Positions 1-8,068 of a stretch of DNA of 16,359 nucleotides are shown here, piece after piece. The stretch covers positions 1 through 16,359 of the forward strand of contig JAGNPP010000022.1 in assembly GCA_017989575.1 (NCBI GenBank). Reading direction: 5' to 3'. The DNA is from Chryseobacterium sp. (GTDB taxonomy: Bacteria > Bacteroidota > Bacteroidia > Flavobacteriales > Weeksellaceae). Every line of letters starts with the position of its first letter. Position 1 is the first letter of the stretch. A program made the position numbers and the translations under genes. The notes under the pieces were generated by a model. The model was not told where the DNA came from and did no database searches. It was given only the letters and a program-made list of their open reading frames with translations.

Positions 1-695
1 GCTCCACGCACACCGTAGATAGCAGCAGCAGAAGCATCTTTCAGAACCTGAATAGACTCTACATCACCAGGAGCAAAATCACCAGGACTATTGACCATAA
101 TTCCATCGACGATGAATAACGGATTATTATTCATAAATGAAGTAATCCCTCGGATTTTCATATTCACAAAACCTCCCGGCTCACCAGAAGACTGCATGGT
201 CACACCTGCAACTTGTCCTTGTAATTGTTTTGCAATATCATAAGTTACCGTTTTTTTCGCATCCTCCATCTTCACAACCGAAACTGCGCCTGTGATGTCA
301 GATTTCTTTTGCTTACCGTAACCGATTACGACAACTTCATCAATATTGTTAAGATTTCTTCTTAGTTTGATATTAAACAAAGTCTTCTTCCCTACTTTGA
401 TTTCCTGAGAGTCAAAGTCTGAAGAAGTGAATACAAGAACATCATCTGGACTTGCAGTGATTTCAAAATTTCCATCTGCATCACTCTCCACCAAGACGTT
501 GGAGTTTGCAATTTTAATCGTTGCGTTGGATACAGGTTTACCGTCGGAATTAGATACAACCGACCCTTTTATGATCTGTTGTGAATAAATAGAACTGGAG
601 ATGGTGGCGAAAAGCACAACCATAAATTTTCGAGAGCTGGAAAATGATAAGAATCTCCCGGCTATCTTTGAAATGGAATCAATTTTTTTATTCAT
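1..695 (-). CDS. SusC/RagA-family TonB-linked outer membrane receptor, N-terminal part (C-terminus beyond window)
   Basis: The frame read leftwards from ATG at 695 stays open to the window edge (231 codons). It starts with a signal sequence ending SIYS-Q near residue 38. A carboxypeptidase-regulatory-like beta domain follows (about 41-112; GSVVSNSDGKPVSNATI, DADGNFEI). Next is the DEVVVIGYG segment (119-127) typical of SusC proteins, then the start of the plug domain with LQGQVAGV, IRG, FIVDG and DVESIQVLKDASAAAIYGVRGA-type motifs (about 158-232). Family knowledge: SusC proteins are 22-strand outer-membrane barrels that import glycans or peptides with TonB energy and a SusD lipoprotein lid. 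The partner and substrate cannot be seen here because the downstream genes lie outside the window. An alternative start at ATG 623 would give a shorter signal peptide beginning MVVLFAT. Family assignment is very secure; the exact start is less so. Confidence 0.95.
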   Translation of the reverse strand, partial: MNKKIDSISKIAGRFLSFSSSRKFMVVLFATISSSIYSQQIIKGSVVSNSDGKPVSNATIKIANSNVLVESDADGNFEITASPDDVLVFTSSDFDSQEIKVGKKTLFNIKLRRNLNNIDEVVVIGYGKQKKSDITGAVSVVKMEDAKKTVTYDIAKQLQGQVAGVTMQSSGEPGGFVNMKIRGITSFMNNNPLFIVDGIMVNSPGDFAPGDVESIQVLKDASAAAIYGVRG

Positions 696-1249
696 AAAAG
701 GCTTATTTTATAAATGTATTTTTTACACTTCTAAATGTAATAAAAGAATTCATATACAAAATAGGCGACGCAGAATTTGTTAACATTCAGCATAAAAATG
801 AAATAGAAAATCGCTTCCGAAAAGCGGTTCTAAAATGAAAAAAAAGTAAATGATAGAAAATAAAATATGAACAATAAACACCAATAAAAATCTGATTATC
901 AATAAATTAATGAAATCACAATTTAAAACAAATGGCAATATGAATTCAGTGTGAACCAAACCTTAATAGAGAATTAAGAGCTCTAAATTATTTTAAATTT
1001 TAACAATACTTTAACTTATTCTTAACAAATTTTAAGACAGTAATTTACCTCAAATTTTTCAATTCTGGGATAAAATAATAACCAAAAAAAGAACTAAAAA
1101 GTGTAATTTTTGAAAAATAGAGAAATATTCATTAACTCATGTTACAAAAATGTCCCAAAATGAGAATGAAAATTTTCTATGATAAGCACTAAAACTGATG
1201 CCTAAAAACTAATAATTCTAAGATTTAATGTCTTCGTAACAAGTCAGAC

Positions 1250-1281
1250 TTTGCCTACCCTATTTATAAATAGTAACTTTG
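1250..1281 (+). promoter_or_regulatory. Predicted Bacteroidetes sigma-ABfr promoter with palindrome in spacer
   Basis: TTTG at 1250-1253, then 20 bp, then TAACTTTG at 1274-1281, an exact match to the Bacteroidetes -7 consensus TAnnTTTG with a -33 TTTG at normal spacing. The 3' half of the spacer is a perfect 14-bp palindrome, CTATTTATAAATAG (1260-1273), abutting the -7 element. The predicted transcript would start near 1288 and lead to the deacylase gene at 1461 with a leader of about 170 nt. Both elements at correct spacing make this better than a chance -7 match. The operator role of the palindrome is inference. Confidence 0.55.
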
Positions 1282-1420
1282 AACCGTTATTATCAAATAA
1301 ATTCTCATACAGAAGTCTTGCTTACATCAGATTTCTCAGTTTTTTTGCTTTATGATTGGTGCAGGTCTTAATAGCCCAAATACTTCGAAATTCAATTTAA
1401 ATAATCATCGACTTTCTGCC

Positions 1421-1426
1421 AGGAGG
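1421..1426 (+). promoter_or_regulatory. Shine-Dalgarno-like AGGAGG whose spacing bears on the start choice
   Basis: A perfect AGGAGG lies 13 nt before an in-frame TTG (1440) and 34 nt before the ATG (1461) of the deacylase gene. Strong Shine-Dalgarno sites are uncommon in Flavobacteriia, so it may be incidental. If it is used, the TTG start would add seven residues (FYNKII-type) in front of the signal peptide. Confidence 0.3.
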
Positions 1427-1460
1427 AACAATCAATTATTTGTTTTACAATAAAATTATA

Positions 1461-2492
1461 ATGAAATTTCACTCGTTACTAGCCGTTTTTATCAGCTTAT
1501 CTGTCTCGGCTCAAAATCTTAAACTAAAAAAAATACTAAGCGAAAAAGGAACAGTCAAAGACACCGTTTTCACATTGCAAACACGGGATAAAACTGCATC
1601 CGTAGATATTCCTATAACTTTCATAAAGGGAGAAAAAAAAGGCCCAACGTTCACCATCATCGCAGGAATCCACGGGATGGAATATCCTACCATTATGTCT
1701 CTGCTGGAGCTTCGAAAAGAAATTGATCCCAAAAAATTGCGTGGAAATCTCATCATAATTCCTATCGTAAATGTGACTTCATTTTACAAAAGAACGCCAT
1801 TCGTAAATCCAATTGACCAACTGAATCTGAACCGCGTTTTCCCTGGAAATCCAAATGGAACAATCACGGAAGTGATGGCAGATTTTATGACGAAAGAAAT
1901 CTTTGGCGTAACCGATGTTTTGCTGGATATGCACGGCGGTGATGTGGGCGAAGATTTGATTCCTTTTATCTGCTACTACGACAACAAAGAGTTTACAAAG
2001 CAAACGCAACTGGCTGCAAAACTGAGCGAAGTAAGCGGTTTTGACACCGTGGTTTCCTACCCATACATTTTGCCGGCGGACAAACCAGCAATGTACGCTT
2101 TCAAACAAGCGGTGAGACAAGGCATTCCCGCACTGAGCATTGAGATTGGAAAATTAGGAAACTGGGAAAAATCGGAATTATCTTTCACAAAAAATGCCAT
2201 TTTCAGAATGATGTCTGAGCTTAAAATGTATGATAAAAACGTCACAAAAGCTGATCCTGTAAAAATAAGATACAACCAGCAAGCTTACATTTCTGTGCCA
2301 GTTCAGGGGATTTTCTATAGTCATTTGAAAGCTGGAGATTCTGTGAGAAAAGGTGAATTGATTGGTTTTATAAACGATATTTTTGGAAATAAAATTAAAG
2401 AAATCACAGCTCCGGAATCTGGCGTCATCCTTTACAAAATAGGAACACCACCTGTGAATGTGGGTGAAACATTGCTTTGTATCGGATTCTGA
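1461..2492 (+). CDS. Exported succinylglutamate desuccinylase/aspartoacylase-family zinc deacylase
   Basis: 343 residues from ATG 1461; a TTG at 1440 in the same frame would add seven. The N-terminus is a signal peptide (MKFHSLLAVFISLSVSA, then Q18), so the protein is probably periplasmic. The catalytic domain shows the AstE/AspA (PF04952, M14-like) signature: GIHGMEYP with zinc ligands His71 and Glu74, NLNRVFPG (122-129), the third ligand His158 in DMHGGD, and SIEIG with the likely catalytic Glu228. A C-terminal beta barrel follows (about 270-343) with the pattern SVPVQGIF...KAGDSVRKGELIG...APESGVIL. Family members hydrolyse N-acyl amino acids or related amides. A signal peptide is not typical of cytosolic AstE, so the substrate may be extracytoplasmic; it is not determinable here. 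The gene is divergent from the SusC gene, and 79 bp separate it from the DUF1826 gene downstream. Confidence 0.88.
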   Translation: MKFHSLLAVFISLSVSAQNLKLKKILSEKGTVKDTVFTLQTRDKTASVDIPITFIKGEKKGPTFTIIAGIHGMEYPTIMSLLELRKEIDPKKLRGNLIIIPIVNVTSFYKRTPFVNPIDQLNLNRVFPGNPNGTITEVMADFMTKEIFGVTDVLLDMHGGDVGEDLIPFICYYDNKEFTKQTQLAAKLSEVSGFDTVVSYPYILPADKPAMYAFKQAVRQGIPALSIEIGKLGNWEKSELSFTKNAIFRMMSELKMYDKNVTKADPVKIRYNQQAYISVPVQGIFYSHLKAGDSVRKGELIGFINDIFGNKIKEITAPESGVILYKIGTPPVNVGETLLCIGF

Positions 2493-2571
2493 TTGGAAAT
2501 GATTTGGGTTAATTTTATAAGTAAAACTTAGACAAATTTTTATTATAATTACAACATTATTTTGCAATTCT

Positions 2572-3270
2572 ATGAAAGATTATCTATTAGAAACATCTCA
2601 AATCGCCATTGTAAATTCGTTTTCTGATCTTGTGAAAAGAAATTTCGAAGGTCAAATGAATGCCGTTTGCTGGGAGAGAGAACTGTCGGGAGATTTCAAA
2701 GAAATAGTTTCCAAGCTTCATTTGAAAGAGGACATTACCGAAGTTTCACCAGAAGATCTTTTAGCATTGGAATTGTCGCAGGAAGGAGAATTTGCCAGAG
2801 AAATTATTTTATCCGATCTGCAACTTTTAACCGATTTTGGTGCATCCCCATCGCTTAATTTATTAAGAAACTATCCGCAGGATGACGAGTTTGATTTTAT
2901 CTCGACAGATGTTTATTCCTTCCACGTAGATCGATCACCTATTGCAACCAGCACCTATCTCTGCACTTATTTTGGCGCAACCAGCGATATTCTGCCCAAT
3001 GATGAGGCAATTCAAAAAATACTAATTCCGGAAATTCGTAAAGAGCTAAAGAAACTCTGTGATGGTCCCAAATCTGGGTTTGAAAGCTTTTTGGAGGAAT
3101 ATTATTTTGATCTGCATTATCAGCCAAAACCGAATGCGACGCCTATTAATTTAGGATTAGGCAATCTTTGGCGTTTATCCGTAGATCATCCCAATCAAAA
3201 AACGCTGCCTTGCATTCATCGCGCGCCTGTGGAAAATGATGGAGAACTAAGACTGCTTCTCATCTGTTAA
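2572..3270 (+). CDS. DUF1826 domain-containing protein
   Basis: 232 residues with no signal peptide or membrane segment, so probably cytosolic. The sequence matches my memory of the DUF1826 family: SFHVDRSP (117-123), the following TYLCTYFGATSD (128-139) with an acidic DEA segment, and the C-terminal PCIHRAPVENDGELRLLL (213-230). The spaced H118-x-D120 and a late His (H216, with Arg217 and Arg227 nearby) resemble the metal-binding facial triad of cupin-type iron enzymes. That is inference. From memory, some relatives sit in zinc-starvation (Zur) neighbourhoods, but no zinc gene or clear Zur box is visible here. The same-strand deacylase gene lies 79 bp upstream, so co-transcription is possible. 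Downstream is a hairpin terminator. The family call is fairly confident; the function is unknown. Confidence 0.75.
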   Translation: MKDYLLETSQIAIVNSFSDLVKRNFEGQMNAVCWERELSGDFKEIVSKLHLKEDITEVSPEDLLALELSQEGEFAREIILSDLQLLTDFGASPSLNLLRNYPQDDEFDFISTDVYSFHVDRSPIATSTYLCTYFGATSDILPNDEAIQKILIPEIRKELKKLCDGPKSGFESFLEEYYFDLHYQPKPNATPINLGLGNLWRLSVDHPNQKTLPCIHRAPVENDGELRLLLIC

Positions 3271-3281
3271 TTCATCAAAAA

Positions 3282-3310
3282 AAGCCTTCAAAATCTAATT
3301 TTGAAGGCTT
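3282..3310. terminator. Hairpin terminator between convergent genes
   Basis: AAGCCTTCAAAA (3282-3293) and TTTTGAAGGCTT (3299-3310) pair perfectly over 12 bp around a 5-nt loop. Read leftwards, the stem is followed at once by a run of T (complement of the A-run at 3277-3283), a classic intrinsic terminator for the leftward gene at 3340-3870. Read rightwards, the tail is weaker (ACTTTAAAG) but may still stop transcripts of the DUF1826 gene. Confidence 0.85.
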
Positions 3311-3339
3311 ACTTTAAAGTTTGATTATAGAATCAATTT

Positions 3340-3870
3340 TTACTTCCAATAATTCCAGACCGTACCGTCAAATACTGCCAAAGTTCTGCTGGTGGTATCG
3401 TAACACATCATTCCTGGATAAGGATTCAGGACGGTCAAATGCGGATCACGAATCCAAGGCAAAACCAAGGCTTTGTTGCTAGCTTCCAATACCAAAACAC
3501 CTTTTGCATTACTCGTAGCGGCTCCTATGATGGCACCTTGAGTTGCTGTGGTTTCGGCAGAAGTATTGGGCGTAATTTTAGTTTCGCTGCCCGGATCACT
3601 TAGAAATACCCAGGTATTGTTTTCGTACATTTTCACGCGGTCATCACTTCTGTCAAACAAGAATGTTCCGTTGTTCGCGGCAGGAGTGGTTCCTAACGCG
3701 TTGGTCACGTTATCAACGGTTGAGAGTATGATGCCTTTCTTATTAGTCAAAGCATTATCAAATTCCATCAGAACACTAGCATTGCTGATTGCACTTTTGC
3801 CAATCGATACCTGAGCATCCAAAGTCGTCGTAACTAAGCTGAAAAGCGCTGTTAATATTATATTTTTCAT
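3340..3870 (-). CDS. Small exported flavobacterial protein with duplicated short module
   Basis: 176 residues starting at ATG 3870. A signal peptide (MKNIILTALFSLVTTTLDA, then Q20) marks it as exported. The mature part appears to contain two copies of one short pattern. Copy one is KKGIILSTVDN...NGTFLFDRSDDRVKMYENNTWVFL (44-90); copy two is AKGVLVLEASN...PGMMCYDTTSRTLAVFDGTVWNYW (122-175). Each has a hydrophobic KG-initiated strand and a later F/YD...F/Y...W strand. The second pattern also resembles the end of the giant protein encoded just upstream on the same strand (GMLVYD...KLFNGINWKCL). The gap to that gene is 16 bp, so the two are probably one transcription unit. No T9SS C-terminal sorting domain or catalytic motif is visible. 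A role as accessory or partner of the surface protein is inference; no family name is recognised. Confidence 0.7.
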   Translation of the reverse strand: MKNIILTALFSLVTTTLDAQVSIGKSAISNASVLMEFDNALTNKKGIILSTVDNVTNALGTTPAANNGTFLFDRSDDRVKMYENNTWVFLSDPGSETKITPNTSAETTATQGAIIGAATSNAKGVLVLEASNKALVLPWIRDPHLTVLNPYPGMMCYDTTSRTLAVFDGTVWNYWK

Positions 3871-3886
3871 TTGTTTAATGATTTAA

Positions 3887-6800
3887 TTAATTACTGGCTG
3901 TATTACAACTTCTCTCAAGACATTTCCAGTTGATTCCATTGAATAGCTTCACACAAGCATCTTGGATATCATAAACCAACATTCCCGCAAATGGTGTTGC
4001 AATAGAATCTGTGGCTTGAGGAACAAAACTTACGTGGGCAACTCTTGTAATTACAAATCCTTTTTCTTTGGATTCCAAAACAATGTGTCCATTCGGGATA
4101 TTCTGTGGCCAACCTTCTTGTTTTTGCTGAACAGAGATTCCTACTTTTGTGATTTCTCCTGTTCCTGCAGCTGGTGGCTGTGTACAATAACAGCTTCCCA
4201 CGGCTTCATTTTGAGAATCTCCAATTGCTTGTCCTGTTGCATTACTATAACCTGCAGGAATTGGTGCTGAAAACTGTGGTAATCCTATATTAGCTCCTCC
4301 TGTGCTGACGCAGGTTGTACAGATATTTTGATTCACACTTGTGCTTCCACCACTCAAAGTTCCACCAGCTGTAAGCAATTGTGTAGTCGAGATAGTTGCG
4401 CCTCCTTCCAATGCATCAGAACATCCGTCGCCATCCGAGTCTAGATCCAGTCTGTTTGGGATGCCATCTTTGTCAGTATCACACTCTGGCTGAATTCTGA
4501 TAAAATACGTACTCCATCTGCTTGGCCCTGATTCATTGGTAGAAACTTCGAATCTTTTTGACGTATTGAATTCTGAATTTGCATAATGCAAAACTCCCGT
4601 GTCTACTTGTCTCATGCCAGTGAGGTTTTGCAAGGTGTAAACATTCCCTACAGAAGTATTAGTCCAGCTTCCCGGTGCCGTAGTTGTGTGCATCACAGAT
4701 ATTGGCGCATTATCCAACATATTGATGCTTCTAAGCTGGTCAGGATAATAATCTGAACCTTGCTCAACACCAAAAATTGATGCTACACTGCCTGTGATTT
4801 CCCATCTTGTTGTAGGTAAATCTCCTCTAAGGTAGAATTCATTTGCAGTTGGATGGACGTGAGCATTGTATATTCTCACAATCACAGCACCTGAATTTAC
4901 CGGATAACCATATTTGTGACTGAGGTCTGCTGTGAGATTCAAATCATTTTGCGCCACACCGGTGGTAAATGGTCTTCCAAAATCCGTAGAACTTAGTGGC
5001 GTAATAGTAGTAGGATAACCAGCAAAGATTGCATTGAGACATTCATTTTCTGCAGTATCCAAGATGCCATCATTATCATCATCTACATCTTGCCAATCCG
5101 GAATGCCGTCTCCGTCAGAATCTAGACAGTCGTTTCGGGAGAATGCCTGTGCGTTTCCAATACTTTGACCTGCTCCGGCAATAGTAGGAACGCCCAGAGT
5201 AGGCGCGGTGTTACCCACCGTATTTCCAAGGTTCTGGTTTGGTGTTTGTGTAGCAATCGTTCCTGTAGCAGTTACCAGATTCGCAGTTGTAAATGTGGCT
5301 CCACCTTCTATTGCGTCTGGACAACCATCACCGTCGCTATCCAGATCCAAATAATCTGGAATGCCGTCGCCATCGGTATCTCGGTGATTACAAACAATGA
5401 TAGAGTTTTGAGTAATCGTTATCAAACCTCTATCTCCCGCATTTGATGGGAAATTACTTGCAGGAGCACTATTAAAAGCTGTATAATCCCAAATATAGCT
5501 TTGACCATAAGTGGCATTGTAGTCTGCAGTTGAAGCAAAATCTCCTGATTCAGGCACAGGCTGAATTTGCATAGCTCCGTAGTAACCGCCAGATGCAATT
5601 GCCGATCCACCCACATTCCAACTAGAATATAAAATAATTGGTGATGAACTGACGGAATTAATTGAAGGATTAGAAACGGCAGGAATATTACCTATGGTCG
5701 TGGTAAATGTTCCTAACTTATCTATAGCGCCTGTATTAATCCAATTTTTAAAATTCCAGTCTGGTGTTTGTGCGAGATTGTAGCTTTCATTGGTAGAGTT
5801 ATTAGCAGGTAGATTTGTATATAATGGCAAAGTGACTGGCCAGATGTGAAGTCTATTCCCATTGCTATTGAACCCCTCCCATCTGTGATCCACCAAACTA
5901 GTTGTATTATTGAAATCCGAATAGGTAAATGGAATACTGAAGGTCGTACCCAAACCGGCAACAGCAGTACCTGAGGTAAGGTTATATACCAAATTGAAGA
6001 CAGCACCATTGGCGTTAAAGCTCGAATTGGCCGAAGCTAGAGTCGATGCCATATTCATTGTGTACACAGATTGAGTTTCACAAAAACCTTCTGCAGTGTC
6101 CAATATACCATCATTATCATCATCGAGATCCTGCCAATTTGGAACCCCATCTCCATCAGAATCCAAACAGTCATTTTGTGAAGAATTTTGCGATCTACCA
6201 ATACTTTGACCTGCTCCGGCAATAGAAGGAACGCCCAGAGTGGTTGCGGTATTACCCACCGTATTTCCAAGGTTCTGGTTTGGCGTTTGTGTAGAAATTG
6301 CTCCCATGGCTGTTACCAAGTTAGCAGTTGTAAACGCAGCACCTCCTTCTATGGCATCTGTACAACCATCACCATCGCTATCCAGATCCAAATAATCTGG
6401 AATGCCATCGCCATCAGTATCTCTGCAGATTGTACTATTCAAAGAGATGGACTGCATACCTAAATCTCTGACCTCCGTTGCACTAGTACCGGCAGTATAA
6501 GTCAATAAAAGCTCACCACTGCTTGGTAAACCTGTTGTTGGTAATGTAATCGCAAGGTTGACCTTTCCCGAGATAGTTGCATTGGTTGCAACATTTGGAA
6601 GAACTCCAAGATTGACGGATGCACCATTATTTGCAGTAACTGTAGGAGCGGTTGTATTGGTTACCGTAGTAGAATTTATTGTTGCATACACTGTTCCAGC
6701 GTACGACACCGTAAAATTAAATCCGCCAGTTGCATTGGCTTGCGATGATCTGAACCAATACAAATTATTCAAATTAATGGTTGCACCTGCTCCTACGCCA

Positions 6801-8068
6801 AATATTGACTGGCTAATGGTAGTTGTAGTAGCAGCATCTCTTCTAAATTCTAAACCATTGGCATTTAAATTTACCCTTCCTACTGGCGAAGCCCACGGAC
6901 CGGAAGCTGCATAAGTTCCACCAACGGTCCATCCTGGAAGTGTATTGGTGTTATCTCCAGTAGTTGGGAAAACTCCGTTGGTAAGATTATTAGACGACGG
7001 ACACTCATCTGTATCCAAAATACCGTCATTATCATCATCATCCAAATCTATAATGTCTGGTACGCCATCACCGTCTGAATCTCGGCACTCATTCAGCAAG
7101 TTGTTTTGAGAATCGCCTATTGATTGTCCTGCTCCAGCAATAGTTGGAACACCATAACTTGCAGAACCTACAGTAGTATTGACTGCATTTCCAAGATTTT
7201 GATTTGGCGTTTGAGTAGCAATTGATCCAGTGGCCGTTACAAAATTGGCAGTTGTAAAGTTTGCACCTCCTTCCAAAGCATCCGTGCAACCATCACCATC
7301 TGAGTCTAGATCCAAATGGTTTGGAATACCATCTCCATCTAAATCTGCTGAACAGACGCCTGGTTTTTGGTTTGCAGAAGGGATGTAGGCTGCGATATTA
7401 AACGAGGATTCAATTTCATTAATATTTCCAGTACCGATAGTTCCGTTTACAGCATTTCCTGTGGTAGAAGTACCAATATATCTAATTTGATAATATTTGT
7501 AAGAAACCGCTGGGGTTGCATTTGTAAAAATCTTAGCAGTGGTAGTACTGGCATTATCAACCCTAATACCACCCGCAGCAGCCGACAAAACAGTGTAGTC
7601 TACACCATCAACTGACCCATATAATTTTGCAAATCTGCTAGCGCCACCAATTGTCATAAGACCTAAGTTAGCTTGTGTTACTGTTAAACTATTAAGCGGC
7701 ACAGCTACAGGATATTCTATCGTTAGCAATGCATCGTTTACATTTACAGTCTGCCCAGCAGTGAAGTTGAACACAGAGGCTGTATTGTTGTCATACAAAT
7801 TCGGAATAGTAGCGCCTGCTGAAGGATTGAATGATGATCTCACAGAACTGATAAAACCCGCTTCCGTTGCAGTGAAGAAACAGTTTGGAGATTCTATAGC
7901 GTCTAAAATCCCATCATTATCATCATCCAAATCTGCATAGTTTGGTATGCCATCTCCATCAGAGTCTAAACAATCATTTTTTGCAGAATTTTGTGACTCT
8001 CCTAGGCCTTGTCCTGTGCCAGCAATAGTTGGCACCCCATAGCTTGTAGATCCCAAAGTTGTGTTCAC
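3887..8068 (-). CDS. C-terminal fragment of the giant calcium-repeat surface protein
   Basis: An open stretch of 1,393 codons from a GTG at 8068. The frame is actually open a further 32 codons upstream to the deletion point at 8164, so this GTG is not a natural start. Contents by residue: tail of calcium unit 3 (1-59); a discoidin-like domain (about 60-240, CFFTATEAG...YKYYQIRYIG); unit 4 (242-355); a domain beginning CPSSNNLTNG (356-546); unit 5 (550-660); a domain FCETQSVYT... (661-895); unit 6 (897-1007); a domain ECLNAIFAG... (1008-1195); unit 7 (1197 to about 1292). The last 100 residues form a tail (YCTQPPAAGTG...WPQNIPNGHIVLESKEKGF...GMLVYD...NGINWKCL) of a type I recognise at the ends of flavobacterial surface proteins. 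Without the upstream part it has no signal peptide, so secretion of this fragment is unlikely. Confidence 0.75.
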   Translation of the reverse strand: MNTTLGSTSYGVPTIAGTGQGLGESQNSAKNDCLDSDGDGIPNYADLDDDNDGILDAIESPNCFFTATEAGFISSVRSSFNPSAGATIPNLYDNNTASVFNFTAGQTVNVNDALLTIEYPVAVPLNSLTVTQANLGLMTIGGASRFAKLYGSVDGVDYTVLSAAAGGIRVDNASTTTAKIFTNATPAVSYKYYQIRYIGTSTTGNAVNGTIGTGNINEIESSFNIAAYIPSANQKPGVCSADLDGDGIPNHLDLDSDGDGCTDALEGGANFTTANFVTATGSIATQTPNQNLGNAVNTTVGSASYGVPTIAGAGQSIGDSQNNLLNECRDSDGDGVPDIIDLDDDDNDGILDTDECPSSNNLTNGVFPTTGDNTNTLPGWTVGGTYAASGPWASPVGRVNLNANGLEFRRDAATTTTISQSIFGVGAGATINLNNLYWFRSSQANATGGFNFTVSYAGTVYATINSTTVTNTTAPTVTANNGASVNLGVLPNVATNATISGKVNLAITLPTTGLPSSGELLLTYTAGTSATEVRDLGMQSISLNSTICRDTDGDGIPDYLDLDSDGDGCTDAIEGGAAFTTANLVTAMGAISTQTPNQNLGNTVGNTATTLGVPSIAGAGQSIGRSQNSSQNDCLDSDGDGVPNWQDLDDDNDGILDTAEGFCETQSVYTMNMASTLASANSSFNANGAVFNLVYNLTSGTAVAGLGTTFSIPFTYSDFNNTTSLVDHRWEGFNSNGNRLHIWPVTLPLYTNLPANNSTNESYNLAQTPDWNFKNWINTGAIDKLGTFTTTIGNIPAVSNPSINSVSSSPIILYSSWNVGGSAIASGGYYGAMQIQPVPESGDFASTADYNATYGQSYIWDYTAFNSAPASNFPSNAGDRGLITITQNSIIVCNHRDTDGDGIPDYLDLDSDGDGCPDAIEGGATFTTANLVTATGTIATQTPNQNLGNTVGNTAPTLGVPTIAGAGQSIGNAQAFSRNDCLDSDGDGIPDWQDVDDDNDGILDTAENECLNAIFAGYPTTITPLSSTDFGRPFTTGVAQNDLNLTADLSHKYGYPVNSGAVIVRIYNAHVHPTANEFYLRGDLPTTRWEITGSVASIFGVEQGSDYYPDQLRSINMLDNAPISVMHTTTAPGSWTNTSVGNVYTLQNLTGMRQVDTGVLHYANSEFNTSKRFEVSTNESGPSRWSTYFIRIQPECDTDKDGIPNRLDLDSDGDGCSDALEGGATISTTQLLTAGGTLSGGSTSVNQNICTTCVSTGGANIGLPQFSAPIPAGYSNATGQAIGDSQNEAVGSCYCTQPPAAGTGEITKVGISVQQKQEGWPQNIPNGHIVLESKEKGFVITRVAHVSFVPQATDSIATPFAGMLVYDIQDACVKLFNGINWKCLERSCNTASN

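Larger units (their letters stand above)
696..1460. other. AT-rich divergent intergenic region
   Basis: This stretch of 765 bp separates the leftward SusC gene from the rightward deacylase gene. I see no coding frame with protein-like composition. It holds a plausible rightward promoter (1250-1281), a 14-bp palindrome (1260-1273), an AGGAGG at 1421-1426, and a small hairpin at 812-826 (CGCTT, 5-nt loop, AAGCG). The hairpin is upstream of the SusC gene and has no obvious terminator tail. No tRNA or riboswitch fold was recognised. No full-consensus leftward promoter was found; on the minus strand a TATTTTG lies upstream of the SusC start, one base short of TAnnTTTG. Confidence 0.6.

Noticed and set aside
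601..783. Rightward 60-codon open frame
   Set aside because: It overlaps the start of the SusC gene on the other strand and has no protein-like features.
812..826. Hairpin as an intrinsic terminator
   Set aside because: The stem is only 5 bp, no T-run follows closely, and no gene ends just before it on either strand.
3887..4200. T9SS C-terminal sorting domain on the giant protein
   Set aside because: I looked for the usual glycine/lysine-rich type A pattern or a gliding-type C-terminal domain and saw neither; the tail is a different flavobacterial type.
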